Under the pieces are notes generated by a model. It was not told the DNA's origin and searched no databases. It saw only the letters and a list, made by a program, of their open reading frames with translations. 64,000 nt of DNA from Nitrobacter sp. NHB1 (GTDB lineage Bacteria > Pseudomonadota > Alphaproteobacteria > Rhizobiales > Xanthobacteraceae), in NCBI RefSeq assembly GCF_036964665.1, contig NZ_JBAMDA010000001.1, positions 2,146,001-2,210,000 on the forward strand, written 5' to 3'. Positions 28,835-38,109 of this stretch are shown piece by piece. Within the stretch, counting starts at the first letter, position 1; the number at the start of each line of letters is the position of its first letter. The position numbers and the translations under genes are program-made.

Positions 28835-29818
28835 CTAGCGTCCCTCCATCGGCGTCTCTGGAACCGGCGTCAGCGGCGGCTTGCCTGCGAACCACGCCCT
28901 GAGATTATCGACCACAAGCTGGTCCATCACATTGCGAGTCACCACCGACGCAGAACCGATGTGCGGCAACAACACGACATTCTGCAACGCGCGCAGTTCG
29001 TCCGGCACGTCCGGCTCATTGGCGAACACGTCGAGACCGGCAGCGAGGATGACGCCGGATTTCAGCGCGTGAACCAGCGCCGGTTCGTCAATGACGGAGC
29101 CACGCGCCATGTTGACGATGACGCCGCGCGACCCGAGCGCCGCCAGGACATCGGCATTGATCAACCTCATGGTCGATGCGCCCCCGGGCGTGATGACGAT
29201 CAATGTGTCGACGGCCTTCGCCATCTCGATCAGGTTCGGGTAGTGCTGATAGGACACGCCCGCGGCGGGATTGCGCGCATGATAGACGACCGGCACCCGC
29301 GCCGCATCGAGCCGGCGCGCGATCGCCTGACCGATCCGGCCCATACCGACCATGCCGACCTTGCGGTCGCGCAGCGAGCCGACGCTCAAGGGAAAGTCCT
29401 GCGTGGCCCACAATCCCTCGCGCACATAACGATCCGCCTTGACGAATTCGCGCAACGTCGCGATCAGCAGGCCGATCGCGACGTCCGCGACCTCCTCGGT
29501 CAGGACGTCGGGTGTGTTGGTGACGACGATGTTGTGTTCGCGCGCGTGATCCGTATCGATGTGGTCGTAGCCGACGCCAAAGGAGGACATGATCTCGAGT
29601 TTCGGAAAGCGCGCCTGCACCGTGCTCCGGCAAGGAACGGAATCGGTGATGGCCATGCCGCGGATTTTCCCGGCGACCGCGGGCGTCAGGCGTTCCAGAT
29701 CGGCCGGTTTCTCGCAATGATGCAGCACGAACTGGTCGGTAAAGCCGTTGTCGACGATCGGCCTGTGCGGTCCGTACACCAGCAGGTCGATCTTGTCCGG
29801 GGAGACAGGCGCGGCCAT
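28835..29818 (-). CDS. D-2-hydroxyacid dehydrogenase (NAD(P)-dependent)
   Basis: A 327-residue member of the D-isomer-specific 2-hydroxyacid dehydrogenase family, closest in look to glyoxylate/hydroxypyruvate reductases. It has the cofactor fold VGMVGMGRIGQAIARRL, the catalytic Arg in NMARGSVIDE, Glu in FANEPDVP, and His in LLPHIGSAS. The substrate is not determinable from sequence. Its ATG overlaps the stop of the upstream ABC permease gene by one base, so its substrate may be related to what the transporter brings in. Confidence 0.88.
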   Translation of the reverse strand: MAAPVSPDKIDLLVYGPHRPIVDNGFTDQFVLHHCEKPADLERLTPAVAGKIRGMAITDSVPCRSTVQARFPKLEIMSSFGVGYDHIDTDHAREHNIVVTNTPDVLTEEVADVAIGLLIATLREFVKADRYVREGLWATQDFPLSVGSLRDRKVGMVGMGRIGQAIARRLDAARVPVVYHARNPAAGVSYQHYPNLIEMAKAVDTLIVITPGGASTMRLINADVLAALGSRGVIVNMARGSVIDEPALVHALKSGVILAAGLDVFANEPDVPDELRALQNVVLLPHIGSASVVTRNVMDQLVVDNLRAWFAGKPPLTPVPETPMEGR

Positions 29819-30654
29819 CAGTTGTCCTTCCTAAGCGCGCTTTCGTGCCAGCGCCGCAACATCAGATGCGATACCGCCGCGAGGCACATATAAATGACAA
29901 TGCCCGCCACCGAGAGCAACAACAACGCCGCGAACATGCGCGGAATGTTGAGCCGGTAGCCGGACTCCGCAATCCTGTAGGCGAGACCCGAACCCGCCCC
30001 GGCCGAACCCGCCGCGATTTCCGCAACCACGGCGCCGATCAGCGACAGGCCGCCGGCGATGCGCAATCCGCCGAGAATATATGGCAACGCCGCCGGCAGT
30101 TTCAGATATCGCAGCGTCTGCATCCGCGAGGCGCCATAGAGCTGGAACAGCCCGGCGAGGTTGCGGTCCACGGAATTGAGGCCGAGCGTGGTGTTCGACA
30201 GCACCGGAAAGAACGCGACGATCCAGGCGCAGACGACCACCGCGGTCCGCTGCGGCAGGTAGATCAAAAGCAGCGGCGCAATCGCGATCACCGGCGTGAC
30301 CTGCAGGATGATCGCATAGGGCAAGAGCGCATGTTCCAGCCATTTCGACTGGTTGAACAAAAGCGCGAGCGCGACGCCGCCCACAGTTGCGGCAGCAAAG
30401 CCCTCCACCGTGGTCAGCAGGGTCGTCAGCAGCGATTGCCACAGGATCGGCCAGTCCTGCACCAGCGTCGCCGCCACCAGCATTGGGCCCGGCAGCACAT
30501 AGGGCGGAATCCCGTTGATTCGCACCACCAGATCCCACACCAGAACGCCGGCCGCCAGCACGGTGACCGGCAACAGCACGCGTGCCGCCGGTGTTCGCGA
30601 ATCGCGCTCCGACGCCTCGTTACCGGTCGGCGGCGGTGGACTGGATACCGTCAT
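29818..30654 (-). CDS. ABC transporter permease, NitT/TauT (SsuC) family
   Basis: A 278-residue inner-membrane permease with six predicted helices (LLPVTVLAAGVLVWDLVV, LLTTVEGFAAATVGGVALALL, VVVCAWIVAFFPVLSNTTLGL and others) and an EAA-type loop around LYGASRMQTLRYLKLPAALPYILGG in outline. The family imports sulphonates, nitrate, taurine, pyrimidine precursors and other small organic solutes. It overlaps the ATPase gene by ATGA. The solute is unknown. Confidence 0.88.
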   Translation of the reverse strand: MTVSSPPPPTGNEASERDSRTPAARVLLPVTVLAAGVLVWDLVVRINGIPPYVLPGPMLVAATLVQDWPILWQSLLTTLLTTVEGFAAATVGGVALALLFNQSKWLEHALLPYAIILQVTPVIAIAPLLLIYLPQRTAVVVCAWIVAFFPVLSNTTLGLNSVDRNLAGLFQLYGASRMQTLRYLKLPAALPYILGGLRIAGGLSLIGAVVAEIAAGSAGAGSGLAYRIAESGYRLNIPRMFAALLLLSVAGIVIYMCLAAVSHLMLRRWHESALRKDN

Positions 30655-31457
30655 CGACGGAACGCTCCTTCGCCGGTCGCCAGCGACAGCCCGATCGACA
30701 CCTCACGGCAATACGCGGCGTATTCCGCCGAAGTCCTGAAATCCTCGTCCCGCGGCTCGGCGGTGTCGATGCGGTACTCGGCGCTGATGCGGCCGGGACG
30801 CGGCGTCATCACCACGACGCGGCGCGAGAGATAGACTGACTCGAACACCGAATGGGTGACGAAGATGACGGTCTTGCGCAAGTCGCGCCACAGCGCGAGC
30901 AGATCGTTGTTGAGGCGGAAGCGGGTGATCTCGTCGAGCGCCGCGAACGGTTCGTCCATCAAAAGAATATCCGGATCGGTGACCAGCGCGCGCGCCAGCG
31001 ACACCCGCATCCTCATGCCGCCGGACAGTTGGCGCGGATAAGCGGCTGCGAACTCGGCAAGCCCGACCCGCGCCAGCGCGGCCTCGACGTGTCCGCCGAT
31101 GTCGGCGCGCGGCCGATGCGCGAGCTTCAGCGGCAGCGCCACATTGTCGCGAACGCTGGCCCATGGCATCAAGGTCGGCTCCTGAAACACGAAGCCGATG
31201 GAGCGTCCGCCGCCGGCGACGCGAACCGTGCCGGACGTCGGCGCGCTCAGCCCGGCGATGATCCGCAGCGCGGTCGACTTCCCGCAGCCGGACGGCCCGA
31301 GCAGCGACACGAAATCGCCCTCGCTCACATTGAAATCGAGCGGTCCCAGCGCCGCGACGCCGCAGGCATAGAGTTTCGTGACACCCTTCAGATTCACGGC
31401 GTCTCCCGCGCACAGACCCGTGCCGGCCGCGGACAACGCTGTTGCGGGCTCGATCAT
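30651..31457 (-). CDS. ABC transporter ATP-binding protein, NitT/TauT family
   Basis: A 268-residue ATPase with Walker A GPSGCGKST, Q-loop FQEPTLMPW, signature LSGGMRMRVSLARAL, Walker B ILLMDEPFAALDE and H-loop VTHSVFE. The DEPFAALDEITR sequence is typical of SsuB/TauB/NrtD-type subunits. It lies between the substrate-binding protein (12-bp gap) and the permease (overlap) in one operon. A longer N-terminus of about 20 residues precedes the domain. Confidence 0.9.
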   Translation of the reverse strand: MIEPATALSAAGTGLCAGDAVNLKGVTKLYACGVAALGPLDFNVSEGDFVSLLGPSGCGKSTALRIIAGLSAPTSGTVRVAGGGRSIGFVFQEPTLMPWASVRDNVALPLKLAHRPRADIGGHVEAALARVGLAEFAAAYPRQLSGGMRMRVSLARALVTDPDILLMDEPFAALDEITRFRLNNDLLALWRDLRKTVIFVTHSVFESVYLSRRVVVMTPRPGRISAEYRIDTAEPRDEDFRTSAEYAAYCREVSIGLSLATGEGAFRR

Positions 31458-31469
31458 CGGCGCCGGGTT

Positions 31470-32495
31470 CTAGTTCTCGGGCCGCAAATCGATGCCGACG
31501 CCTTTGTTGACGAACCGCAGCGTGTAGGCCTTGCGAAAGTCGATGTCCCGGCGCACTACGCCGGCCCGCACCATCTTGTCGAAGAAGCTCGCATAGCGCG
31601 CATCGCTCATGGCGCCGATGCCGTCGCGCAAGGAATCGCCGGAATCGACGATGCCATACTCCCGCAACTTCGCCACCGAATAGGCCAGCAGGCCGTCGGT
31701 CATTTCGGGATTGAGCTTCTTGATCATGGCATTGCCGGCCGTGTTATCGCCGTACAGATAGGTATACCAGCCGACGATCGAGGCGTCGACGAAGCGCTGC
31801 ACCAGATCCTGCTTGTTCTCGACCAGATCGCGGCGGGTCTCGATCAGGGTCGAATACGGGTTGAACCCGGCATCGGCGAGCAGAATCACGGTCGGCTTGA
31901 AGCCGGCCCGCTTCTCCACCGCGAACGGTTCCGAGGTGACATAGCCCTGCATCGCGCTGTTCTTGTCGGCGAGAAACGGCTGGGCATTGAAGGTGTAGGG
32001 TTTGACCTTCTCCCCGCTGAATCCATACTCGGATTTGAGCCACTGGAAATAGCTTGCGATGCCTTCCTTTGACACGAACAGGGTGAGCGGCTTCAGGTCC
32101 TCGATTTTCGTCACCTTCGATTCCGGATGCGCGAGAAAAACCTGCGGGTCCTTCTGGAACATGGCCGCGACCGCGACGACCGGCACGTTGTTGGCCACCG
32201 CGTCGAACGATTGCAGGGTGTTCGCGGTCATGAAGAAATCGAGCTTGCCGGAGATCAAAAGCACCCGGTTGTTCACGTTGGGGCCGCCCGGCACGATGGT
32301 CACGTCCAGGCCATATTTTTTGTAGGTGCCGTCGGCCAGCGCCTGAAAGAAGCCGCCGTGTTCGCCCTCGGCGACCCAATTCGTACCAAAGGAGACCTTG
32401 TCCAGCGCCGGCCCGGCCGTGGCTGGTCCGGTAAGGCCGAGCGCCAGCACCAGTCCGGCCGTCAACGTTCGCAGCGATAGGGCAAGGCGCATCAT
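31470..32495 (-). CDS. ABC transporter substrate-binding protein, NMT1/SsuA-like
   Basis: A 341-residue periplasmic binding protein with a signal peptide (LSLRTLTAGLVLALGLTGPATAG). The mature N-terminus VSFGTNWVAEGEHGGFFQAL and DVTIVPGGPNVNNRVLLISGKLDF is of the NMT1/THI5 type, a group that binds pyrimidine, sulphonate, nitrate or aromatic solutes. GAGGGAG precedes two adjacent ATG codons (32495 and 32492); either may be used. It is the first gene of a five-gene minus-strand operon and is divergent from the creatininase-family gene, across a type-A repeat. Confidence 0.85.
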   Translation of the reverse strand: MMRLALSLRTLTAGLVLALGLTGPATAGPALDKVSFGTNWVAEGEHGGFFQALADGTYKKYGLDVTIVPGGPNVNNRVLLISGKLDFFMTANTLQSFDAVANNVPVVAVAAMFQKDPQVFLAHPESKVTKIEDLKPLTLFVSKEGIASYFQWLKSEYGFSGEKVKPYTFNAQPFLADKNSAMQGYVTSEPFAVEKRAGFKPTVILLADAGFNPYSTLIETRRDLVENKQDLVQRFVDASIVGWYTYLYGDNTAGNAMIKKLNPEMTDGLLAYSVAKLREYGIVDSGDSLRDGIGAMSDARYASFFDKMVRAGVVRRDIDFRKAYTLRFVNKGVGIDLRPEN

Positions 32496-32591
32496 TGGAC
32501 TCCCTCGATCGTTCCGGCGCATGATAGGAAGCGACCGGATCGGCGCGAATCCCATGGGATTTACGCCCGCGGTCAGTCGGACGCGACAACC

Positions 32592-32696
32592 TAGAGCCTT
32601 TCCGCTTCCGATGGAATCAGAAGCGGAGCTCTATGATTTTGATTTGACGCGTTTTCTTCACGCGAACCGGTACCCACTTCGCTCGAAAACGCTATA
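32592..32696. repeat. Type-A interspersed repeat (about 105 bp)
   Basis: It starts TAGAGCCTTTCCGCTTCCGA, has a TGGAATCAGAAGCGG inner palindrome, then GATTTGACGCGTTTTC and ACTTCGCTCGAAAACGC. It lies between the divergent ABC operon and the creatininase gene, so it may carry or replace promoter sequence. Confidence 0.85.
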
Positions 32697-32730
32697 ATCC
32701 GCATTTCGGCTCAATGAAACGCTGCGTGAG

Positions 32731-33549
32731 ATGACCAGAACACCCCCTTTCGACTGGTCTGTCATCCACTGGCCCGGTGTGCCGCCGGAGACCGCCGCGA
32801 ACTGGATCGCAGTGCTGCCGCTGGCGGCGACCGAGCAGCACGGGCCGCACCTGCCGCTCACCACCGACGTGCTGATCGCGGAGGCCTATCTCGCACGGGT
32901 TCGCGCGTTGCTGCCGCAGGATACGCCCGTGACCTTTCTGCCGGTGCAGCCGATCGGCATTTCCACCGAGCACACCGATTTTCCCGGCACGCAAACGCTG
33001 GCCAACGAGGCGGCGCTCAAAGCGTGGACCGCGCTCGGTGAAGAGGTGGCGCGGACCGGAATCAGAAAGCTCGCGATGGTGTCCAGTCACGGCGGCAACA
33101 GCGCCGCAATGACGATGGTGGCGCAAGATTTGCGCGCGCGGCATCGTATGCTCGCGGTCACCACCGCCTGGTCGCGCTTCGGCGTGCCGGATGGCCTGTT
33201 CGATGCGCAGGAGTTGCGCCACGGCATTCATGGCGGCGCCATTGAGACCTCGATCATGCTGGCGCGCTATCCGGAACACGTGCGGCGCGACAGCATCGCC
33301 GACTTCCGCCCCGCGAGCATCGCAATCGAGAAGACCTATCGCTGGCTCGGCACGCAACGGCCCGCGCCGTTTGCGTGGCAGACGCAGGACCTGCACCCGA
33401 GCGGCGCCGTGGGCGATGCGACACAGGCCTCCGCGGAAAAGGGCGAACGGCTGCTCGATCACGGCGCGCGTGCGTTCTGCGAGTTGCTAGCCGACATGGC
33501 CAGGTTCGATCCGGCGGCGCTGACAGACGGCCCGCGCGGCCGCGCCTGA
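32731..33549 (+). CDS. Creatininase-family amidohydrolase
   Basis: A 272-residue metal-dependent enzyme of the creatininase fold, with the metal-binding EQHGPHLPLTTD near residue 35, SSHGGNSAAM and HGGAIETS segments in the proper order. Family members hydrolyse creatinine or other cyclic or formyl amides, or act in cofactor maturation, so the substrate cannot be named. It is transcribed divergently from the NitT/TauT-type importer and dehydrogenase, suggesting one catabolic locus for an imported nitrogenous compound. Confidence 0.82.
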   Translation: MTRTPPFDWSVIHWPGVPPETAANWIAVLPLAATEQHGPHLPLTTDVLIAEAYLARVRALLPQDTPVTFLPVQPIGISTEHTDFPGTQTLANEAALKAWTALGEEVARTGIRKLAMVSSHGGNSAAMTMVAQDLRARHRMLAVTTAWSRFGVPDGLFDAQELRHGIHGGAIETSIMLARYPEHVRRDSIADFRPASIAIEKTYRWLGTQRPAPFAWQTQDLHPSGAVGDATQASAEKGERLLDHGARAFCELLADMARFDPAALTDGPRGRA

Positions 33550-34013
33550 ACCTCGACCGGCGACGACCTCACGACAGCTATCGCCGCCGCGGCCGGGTCC
33601 GCCAATATGAGGGCTTCGGCAACGCCGCCGGTCGCGTTCGGATCTGCGATCAATCGGTCGGTTGTCCGCAGCCGAACACGCCGTACAGCACATCACTCCT
33701 CCGCTGGAAAACGATCCGTCCGGTGTGGCGCGACAGCCATCTGACCGCTGTCGCGCTGGTGTCATCGGGCAATGGGATGCGGGTGCCGTTCGCCTGTCGA
33801 TATCAGTTGCAATTGCGAATTAGTTGCAATAATAGTCGGGAATAATCTCACCTGGACCTGATCCGCGGGCAGATCGACGAGAGAAATGGCGATATCAAAC
33901 CGGTCGCGGATCGGCGGTCGCCCTGCGGACCGGGAGAACCAGGTGACACGTTGCGATCGAACGGGGCGACAAATGACCAATACGGGACCTTGCCAGTCCA
34001 AGCGGACGGTCCG
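33550..34013. other. 464-bp intergenic region upstream of the porin gene
   Basis: No convincing gene. An AT-rich patch at 33805-33845 contains two TTGCAA hexamers spaced 11 bp apart and followed by ATAATAG. It could be a promoter-operator for the porin, resembling the TGCAA-based sites of alphaproteobacterial Fur-like metalloregulators, though the match is loose. An open frame spans part of the region but shows no family resemblance. Confidence 0.4.
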
Positions 34014-36029
34014 ATGAGCGCGATCCGGCCATTCCGGCTGCGGTGCGGAAGGCATATTGTGCTGGCCGGCATGGCCTTGAGCGCGCTGGCGCTGGATGGC
34101 CCGGCCGTCGCCGCCGATGTCGGTGCATCTCTCCCGCCGGCCAAGGCCATGCCCCGCCCGGTGATGGACTGGACCGGCCTCTATTTTGGCGCCCATGCCG
34201 GGTTCGGCGGCGGCCGATCCACAGCAACGCTCTTCGATCCCGCATTGACCATGGGCCGCAACGATTTCGGCGGGCTGATCGGCGGTGTTCAGGCGGGCTA
34301 CAATATCCAGCTTCGCTCGGGACTGCTGCTCGGCCTCGAAGCCGATATCTCATTCCCCAGCTACATCGAGTCCAATTCGCTCGTCTCAAAGCTCGCGACC
34401 GCACGCTCCGACGTCATGCAGCAGTGGGACTTCATCGGAACGGCGCGCGGACGGATCGGCTACGCAACAGGCCCATGGCTCGCCTATGCCAGCGGCGGCC
34501 TCGCCTTTACCGGCGGCCGCTATCTCAACAATCTGCCGTCGGGCGAGCAGGAGAAGGCGCTGGACATGCGCCTTGGCTGGGCCGCCGGCGCAGGGCTTGA
34601 ATACGCCTTCGCGCCGCACTGGAGCGCCCGGCTGGAATATCTTTACTACCAGTTTGACAAGACGAACGTTCAGTTTCCATCGGCCGCGCAATACGCCGCG
34701 ACGATGGACATGCAGTCGATCCGCGTCGGCCTCAACCGCAAGCTCGGCGGGTCGGCCGACATCGCCGATCTCTCGCTGAAGTCCCTGACCGATCCCGAAT
34801 CCGATCGCTGGGAGATTCATGGCCAGACAACCTATCTCGGCCAGGGCTACCCGTCCTTCCGCGCGCCCTACAGCGGCGCCAACAGCCTGACGCCGGGCGC
34901 GCAGTATCAGGCGACCTGGAGCAACAGCCTGTTCTTGAACGCGCGGCTCTGGGACGGCGGCGAAGTCTACTACAATCCCGAACTGCTTCAGGGCTTTGGC
35001 CTCAGCGACACCGTCGGAGTCGCGGGCTTTCCGAGCGGCGAGGCGCAAAAGTCCAACTTCCCCTATCCGCACTACAACACCTCACGGCTGTTTGTGCGCC
35101 AGACCTTCGGCTTCGGCGGCGAGCAGGAAGAGCTGGCGAGCGGACCGATGCAACTCGCGGGCAAGGCCGACATCTCGCGGCTGACTATCCAGGCCGGCAA
35201 GTTCGCCGTCACCGACGTGTTCGACGGCAACGCCTATGCCAAGGATACCCGCTCGGACTTCATGAACTGGTCGCTGTGGGCGCCCGGCGCCTTCGATTAT
35301 TCCGCCGACAGGGTGGGGCTGAGTTACGGCGTCACCGCCGAGCTCAACCAGAAACAATGGGCGCTGCGCGGCGGCTATTTCCTGATGGATTCGGAATCGA
35401 ACTCGAACAGCTTCGACACCCGCCTGTTCCGGCGCGGCGAGTACGTGCTGGAACTGGAGACGCGCTATTCGCTACTGGGCCAACCCGGCAAGCTCCGCAC
35501 CCTCGGCTGGCTCAACAGCGCTTACATGGGCAGCTATCGCGACACGCTGAACAATCCTGCTTTCAATCTCGACATCGCCCAGACCCGCACCGGCCGCATC
35601 AAGTACGGTTACGTCGTCAATGTCGAGCAGGCGGTCACCGACGACATCGGGCTGTTCGGCCGCTGGAGCTGGAACGACGGCAAGACCGAGATCATGGCGT
35701 TCACCGACATCGATGCCAGCCTCGCACTCGGGACCTCGATCAAGGGCACGCGCTGGAGCCGGCCGGACGACGTGATCGGCATCGGCGGCGCGATCAACGC
35801 GCTGTCACGAGATCATCGCGACTTCATCGCCGCCGGCGGCCTCGGCGTTCTCGTCGGCGACGGCCAGCTCGACTACCGAAACGAGCACGTGCTGGAGACG
35901 TACTATGCCTATGCGCTCAACAAGCAGTTCACGCTGACCGCGGACTATCAGTTCATTGCCAACCCCGCCTACAACGCCGACCGCGGCCCCGTGCATGTGT
36001 TCTCCGGGCGGCTGCACGGGGAGTTTTGA
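34014..36029 (+). CDS. Two-domain outer membrane porin (OMP beta-barrel plus OprB-like)
   Basis: A 671-residue outer membrane protein. After a signal peptide ending near AVAAD, residues about 40-245 are a small eight-strand barrel of the Omp25/RopB kind (DWTGLYFGAHAGFGGG, GRIGYATGPWLAYASGGLAF, RLEYLYYQFDKT). Residues about 265-671 match carbohydrate-selective OprB-type porins (WEIHGQTTYLGQGYPSFRAPY, NARLWDGGEVYYNPEL, ETYYAYALNKQFTLTADYQF) ending in Phe, the outer-membrane insertion signal. ATG 34014 starts the signal peptide. Two barrels in one chain occur in related bacteria. The solute is unknown. Confidence 0.85.
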   Translation: MSAIRPFRLRCGRHIVLAGMALSALALDGPAVAADVGASLPPAKAMPRPVMDWTGLYFGAHAGFGGGRSTATLFDPALTMGRNDFGGLIGGVQAGYNIQLRSGLLLGLEADISFPSYIESNSLVSKLATARSDVMQQWDFIGTARGRIGYATGPWLAYASGGLAFTGGRYLNNLPSGEQEKALDMRLGWAAGAGLEYAFAPHWSARLEYLYYQFDKTNVQFPSAAQYAATMDMQSIRVGLNRKLGGSADIADLSLKSLTDPESDRWEIHGQTTYLGQGYPSFRAPYSGANSLTPGAQYQATWSNSLFLNARLWDGGEVYYNPELLQGFGLSDTVGVAGFPSGEAQKSNFPYPHYNTSRLFVRQTFGFGGEQEELASGPMQLAGKADISRLTIQAGKFAVTDVFDGNAYAKDTRSDFMNWSLWAPGAFDYSADRVGLSYGVTAELNQKQWALRGGYFLMDSESNSNSFDTRLFRRGEYVLELETRYSLLGQPGKLRTLGWLNSAYMGSYRDTLNNPAFNLDIAQTRTGRIKYGYVVNVEQAVTDDIGLFGRWSWNDGKTEIMAFTDIDASLALGTSIKGTRWSRPDDVIGIGGAINALSRDHRDFIAAGGLGVLVGDGQLDYRNEHVLETYYAYALNKQFTLTADYQFIANPAYNADRGPVHVFSGRLHGEF

Positions 36030-36036
36030 AGGCCTC

Positions 36037-36112
36037 GTCATGCCCGGGCTTGACCCGGGCATCCATCTTTCATGAAAGTTTGATAGATTGCCGGATCAAG
36101 TCCGGCAATGAC
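36037..36112. repeat. GTCATGCCCGGGCTTGACCCGGGCAT / ATTGCCGGATCAAGTCCGGCAAT repeat
   Basis: Two strong palindromes in tandem between the convergent porin and glutamate-synthase-like genes. A related half lies at 57480-57515. It may act as a bidirectional Rho-assisted terminator. Confidence 0.75.
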
Positions 36113-36140
36113 GCCCGGTGATCGCGATAAAGCACTCCCC

Positions 36141-37766
36141 TCACCCAGCCGGCGCAAACGTACCCGCCTGCGCCTGCGCCCAGGCGTCGCGGAAGCGCGG
36201 ATCGGCGGTGCCGTCGAGCAGCTCGCCGGGCCGCAGCGTCGGATAGAGCTTGTCGAACGACGCAACCTCGGTGTTCGACACGCGCTGCGAGAAGTGGACC
36301 GGGCGCAGTTCCTGCGGATGCTCCAGCCCCGCCGCCGCGATCAGTTCGGTCAGTGCCAGCAGCGTGGCCTGATGATAGTTGTAGACCCGCTCGAGCTTGT
36401 GCGGGACCACCAAAGCGCGGTTGCGCGTCGGGTCCTGCGTGGCGATCCCGGTCGGGCAGCGATCGGTGTGGCAATTCAGCGACTGGATGCAACCGAGCGC
36501 GAACATGAAGCCGCGCGCCGAATTGCACCAGTCGGCGCCGAGCGCCATGGCGCGCGCGACGTCGAAGGCGGTCGCGATCTTGCCGGATGCGCCGATCCTG
36601 ATGCGGCCGCGTGCATCGATGCCGATCAGCGCATTGTGGACGAAGTTGACGCCCTCGCGCATCGGCATTCCGAGATGATCCATGAATTCCAGCGGCGCGG
36701 CGCCGGTGCCGCCCTCATTGCCGTCGACGACGATGAAATCGGGATAGATGCCGGTTTGCACCATCGCCTTGCAGATGGCGAGAAACTCCCATTTGTGTCC
36801 GACGCAGAGCTTGAACCCGGCCGGCTTGCCGCCCGATAGCCGCCGCATCTCGGCAATGAATGTCATCATGCCGACCGGCGTCGAGAACGCCTTGTGATGG
36901 GATGGCGAAATGCAATCCTCGCCCATGCCGATGCCGCGAATCCTGGAAATTTCCTCGGAGACTTTGGCGGCCGGCAAGACACCGCCATGACCGGGCTTGG
37001 CTCCCTGGCTGATCTTGAGCTCGACCATCTTGATCTGGTCGTCGGCCGCGACGCGGGCAAACTCACGGGCATTGAAGCTGCCGTCACGGTTGCGGCAGCC
37101 GAAATAGCCGGAGCCGATTTCCCAGATGAGGTCGCCGCCATTTTCGCGATGATAGGGACTGACGCCGCCCTCGCCGCTGTCATGGGCGAAGTTACCCATT
37201 TTGGCGCCGGCGTTGAGCGCGCGCACCGCATTGGGGCTGAGCGCGCCAAAGCTCATCGCGGAAATGTTGAAGATCGACGCCGAATAGGGCTGCTTGCAAT
37301 CCGGCCCGCCGATGGCAATGCGGAATGTCTCCTCGGCATGGGGCTTCGGCGCCATCGAATGATGCATCCATTCGTAGCCTTCGGCATAGACCTTTTCCTG
37401 GGTGCCGAACGGACGCTTGTCGAGCACCATTTTCGCGCGCTGGTAGATTACGGAACGGGTGTCGCGGCTGAACGGCATGCCGTCCTTTTCGCTCTCAAAG
37501 AAATACTGCCGCATTTCGGGGCGGATTTCCTCGAGCAGGAACCGGATATGCGCCGAGATCGGATAGTTGCGCAGGATAGCGTGGCTCTTTTGCAGGAGGT
37601 CGTGGACACCGAGCACGGTCAGCGCGCCGAAGATCAAGATCGGAACGACGACCACGGTGAGGATTTCGTGGTCCGCGATCCCGAGGCCGATCAGCAACGC
37701 CGTGACCACGGCGCAGATCGTCAGGACGATGAAGCGCGGCGAAAAGGGAAGCAGTAACGTTTCCAT
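36141..37766 (-). CDS. FMN-binding glutamate synthase family protein, membrane-anchored
   Basis: A 541-residue protein with two N-terminal membrane helices (RFIVLTICAVVTALLIGLGIA and ILTVVVVPILIFGALTVLGV in outline), then the GltB-type FMN/3Fe-4S synthase domain: SAMSFGALSPNAVRALNAGA, KISQGAKPGHGGVLP, VDGNEGGTGAAP and a cysteine cluster in CIQSLNCHTDRCPTGIA. It lacks the glutaminase and GltD parts, so it is not a normal glutamate synthase. Stand-alone proteins of this class are poorly characterised oxidoreductases. The ATG follows GAGGACTC-like sequence. Confidence 0.85.
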   Translation of the reverse strand: METLLLPFSPRFIVLTICAVVTALLIGLGIADHEILTVVVVPILIFGALTVLGVHDLLQKSHAILRNYPISAHIRFLLEEIRPEMRQYFFESEKDGMPFSRDTRSVIYQRAKMVLDKRPFGTQEKVYAEGYEWMHHSMAPKPHAEETFRIAIGGPDCKQPYSASIFNISAMSFGALSPNAVRALNAGAKMGNFAHDSGEGGVSPYHRENGGDLIWEIGSGYFGCRNRDGSFNAREFARVAADDQIKMVELKISQGAKPGHGGVLPAAKVSEEISRIRGIGMGEDCISPSHHKAFSTPVGMMTFIAEMRRLSGGKPAGFKLCVGHKWEFLAICKAMVQTGIYPDFIVVDGNEGGTGAAPLEFMDHLGMPMREGVNFVHNALIGIDARGRIRIGASGKIATAFDVARAMALGADWCNSARGFMFALGCIQSLNCHTDRCPTGIATQDPTRNRALVVPHKLERVYNYHQATLLALTELIAAAGLEHPQELRPVHFSQRVSNTEVASFDKLYPTLRPGELLDGTADPRFRDAWAQAQAGTFAPAG

Positions 37767-38109
37767 GAGTCCTCGCTGAAACCAATCCTCGCTGGCAAAT
37801 CCGCTGCGAGCCGGCAGGACGACGCCCCCTCGGGTCCGGCCAGCGCCGCGAAGGTGGCGGTTTGCAGGCCCCGAGTCTCCCGGATATTACACGACATCCG
37901 CGGCGTTTGGACGCGCTGCCCTTCCTCAAGCCACCGCAACTCTTGTGCATAACCGGGAACGCAAAACCCCGGCGCGGGTTACCAAGCGTGCGCATTGATT
38001 TCGGGGATCGTAGCCTTCCTTCCTTTTTCGTTTCAGGTCGCCGACGGGCTTTGATGACGAGCACTGAAGGCGGATCGACTCCAGGAACTTCACAAGATTC
38101 GATGGCATC
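37767..38109. other. 343-bp intergenic region, divergent promoters
   Basis: Separates the minus-strand glutamate-synthase-like gene from the small plus-strand gene at 38110. It contains GGAAC-N16-GGTT at 37956-37980, a one-base variant of the EcfG stress promoter, about 130 bp before the small gene. I see no coding potential. Confidence 0.4.

Noticed and set aside
33375..33845. A 156-codon plus-strand frame at the end of the creatininase gene
   Set aside because: Half of it is an alternative frame of the creatininase gene and the rest is intergenic without codon bias; no ribosome site.
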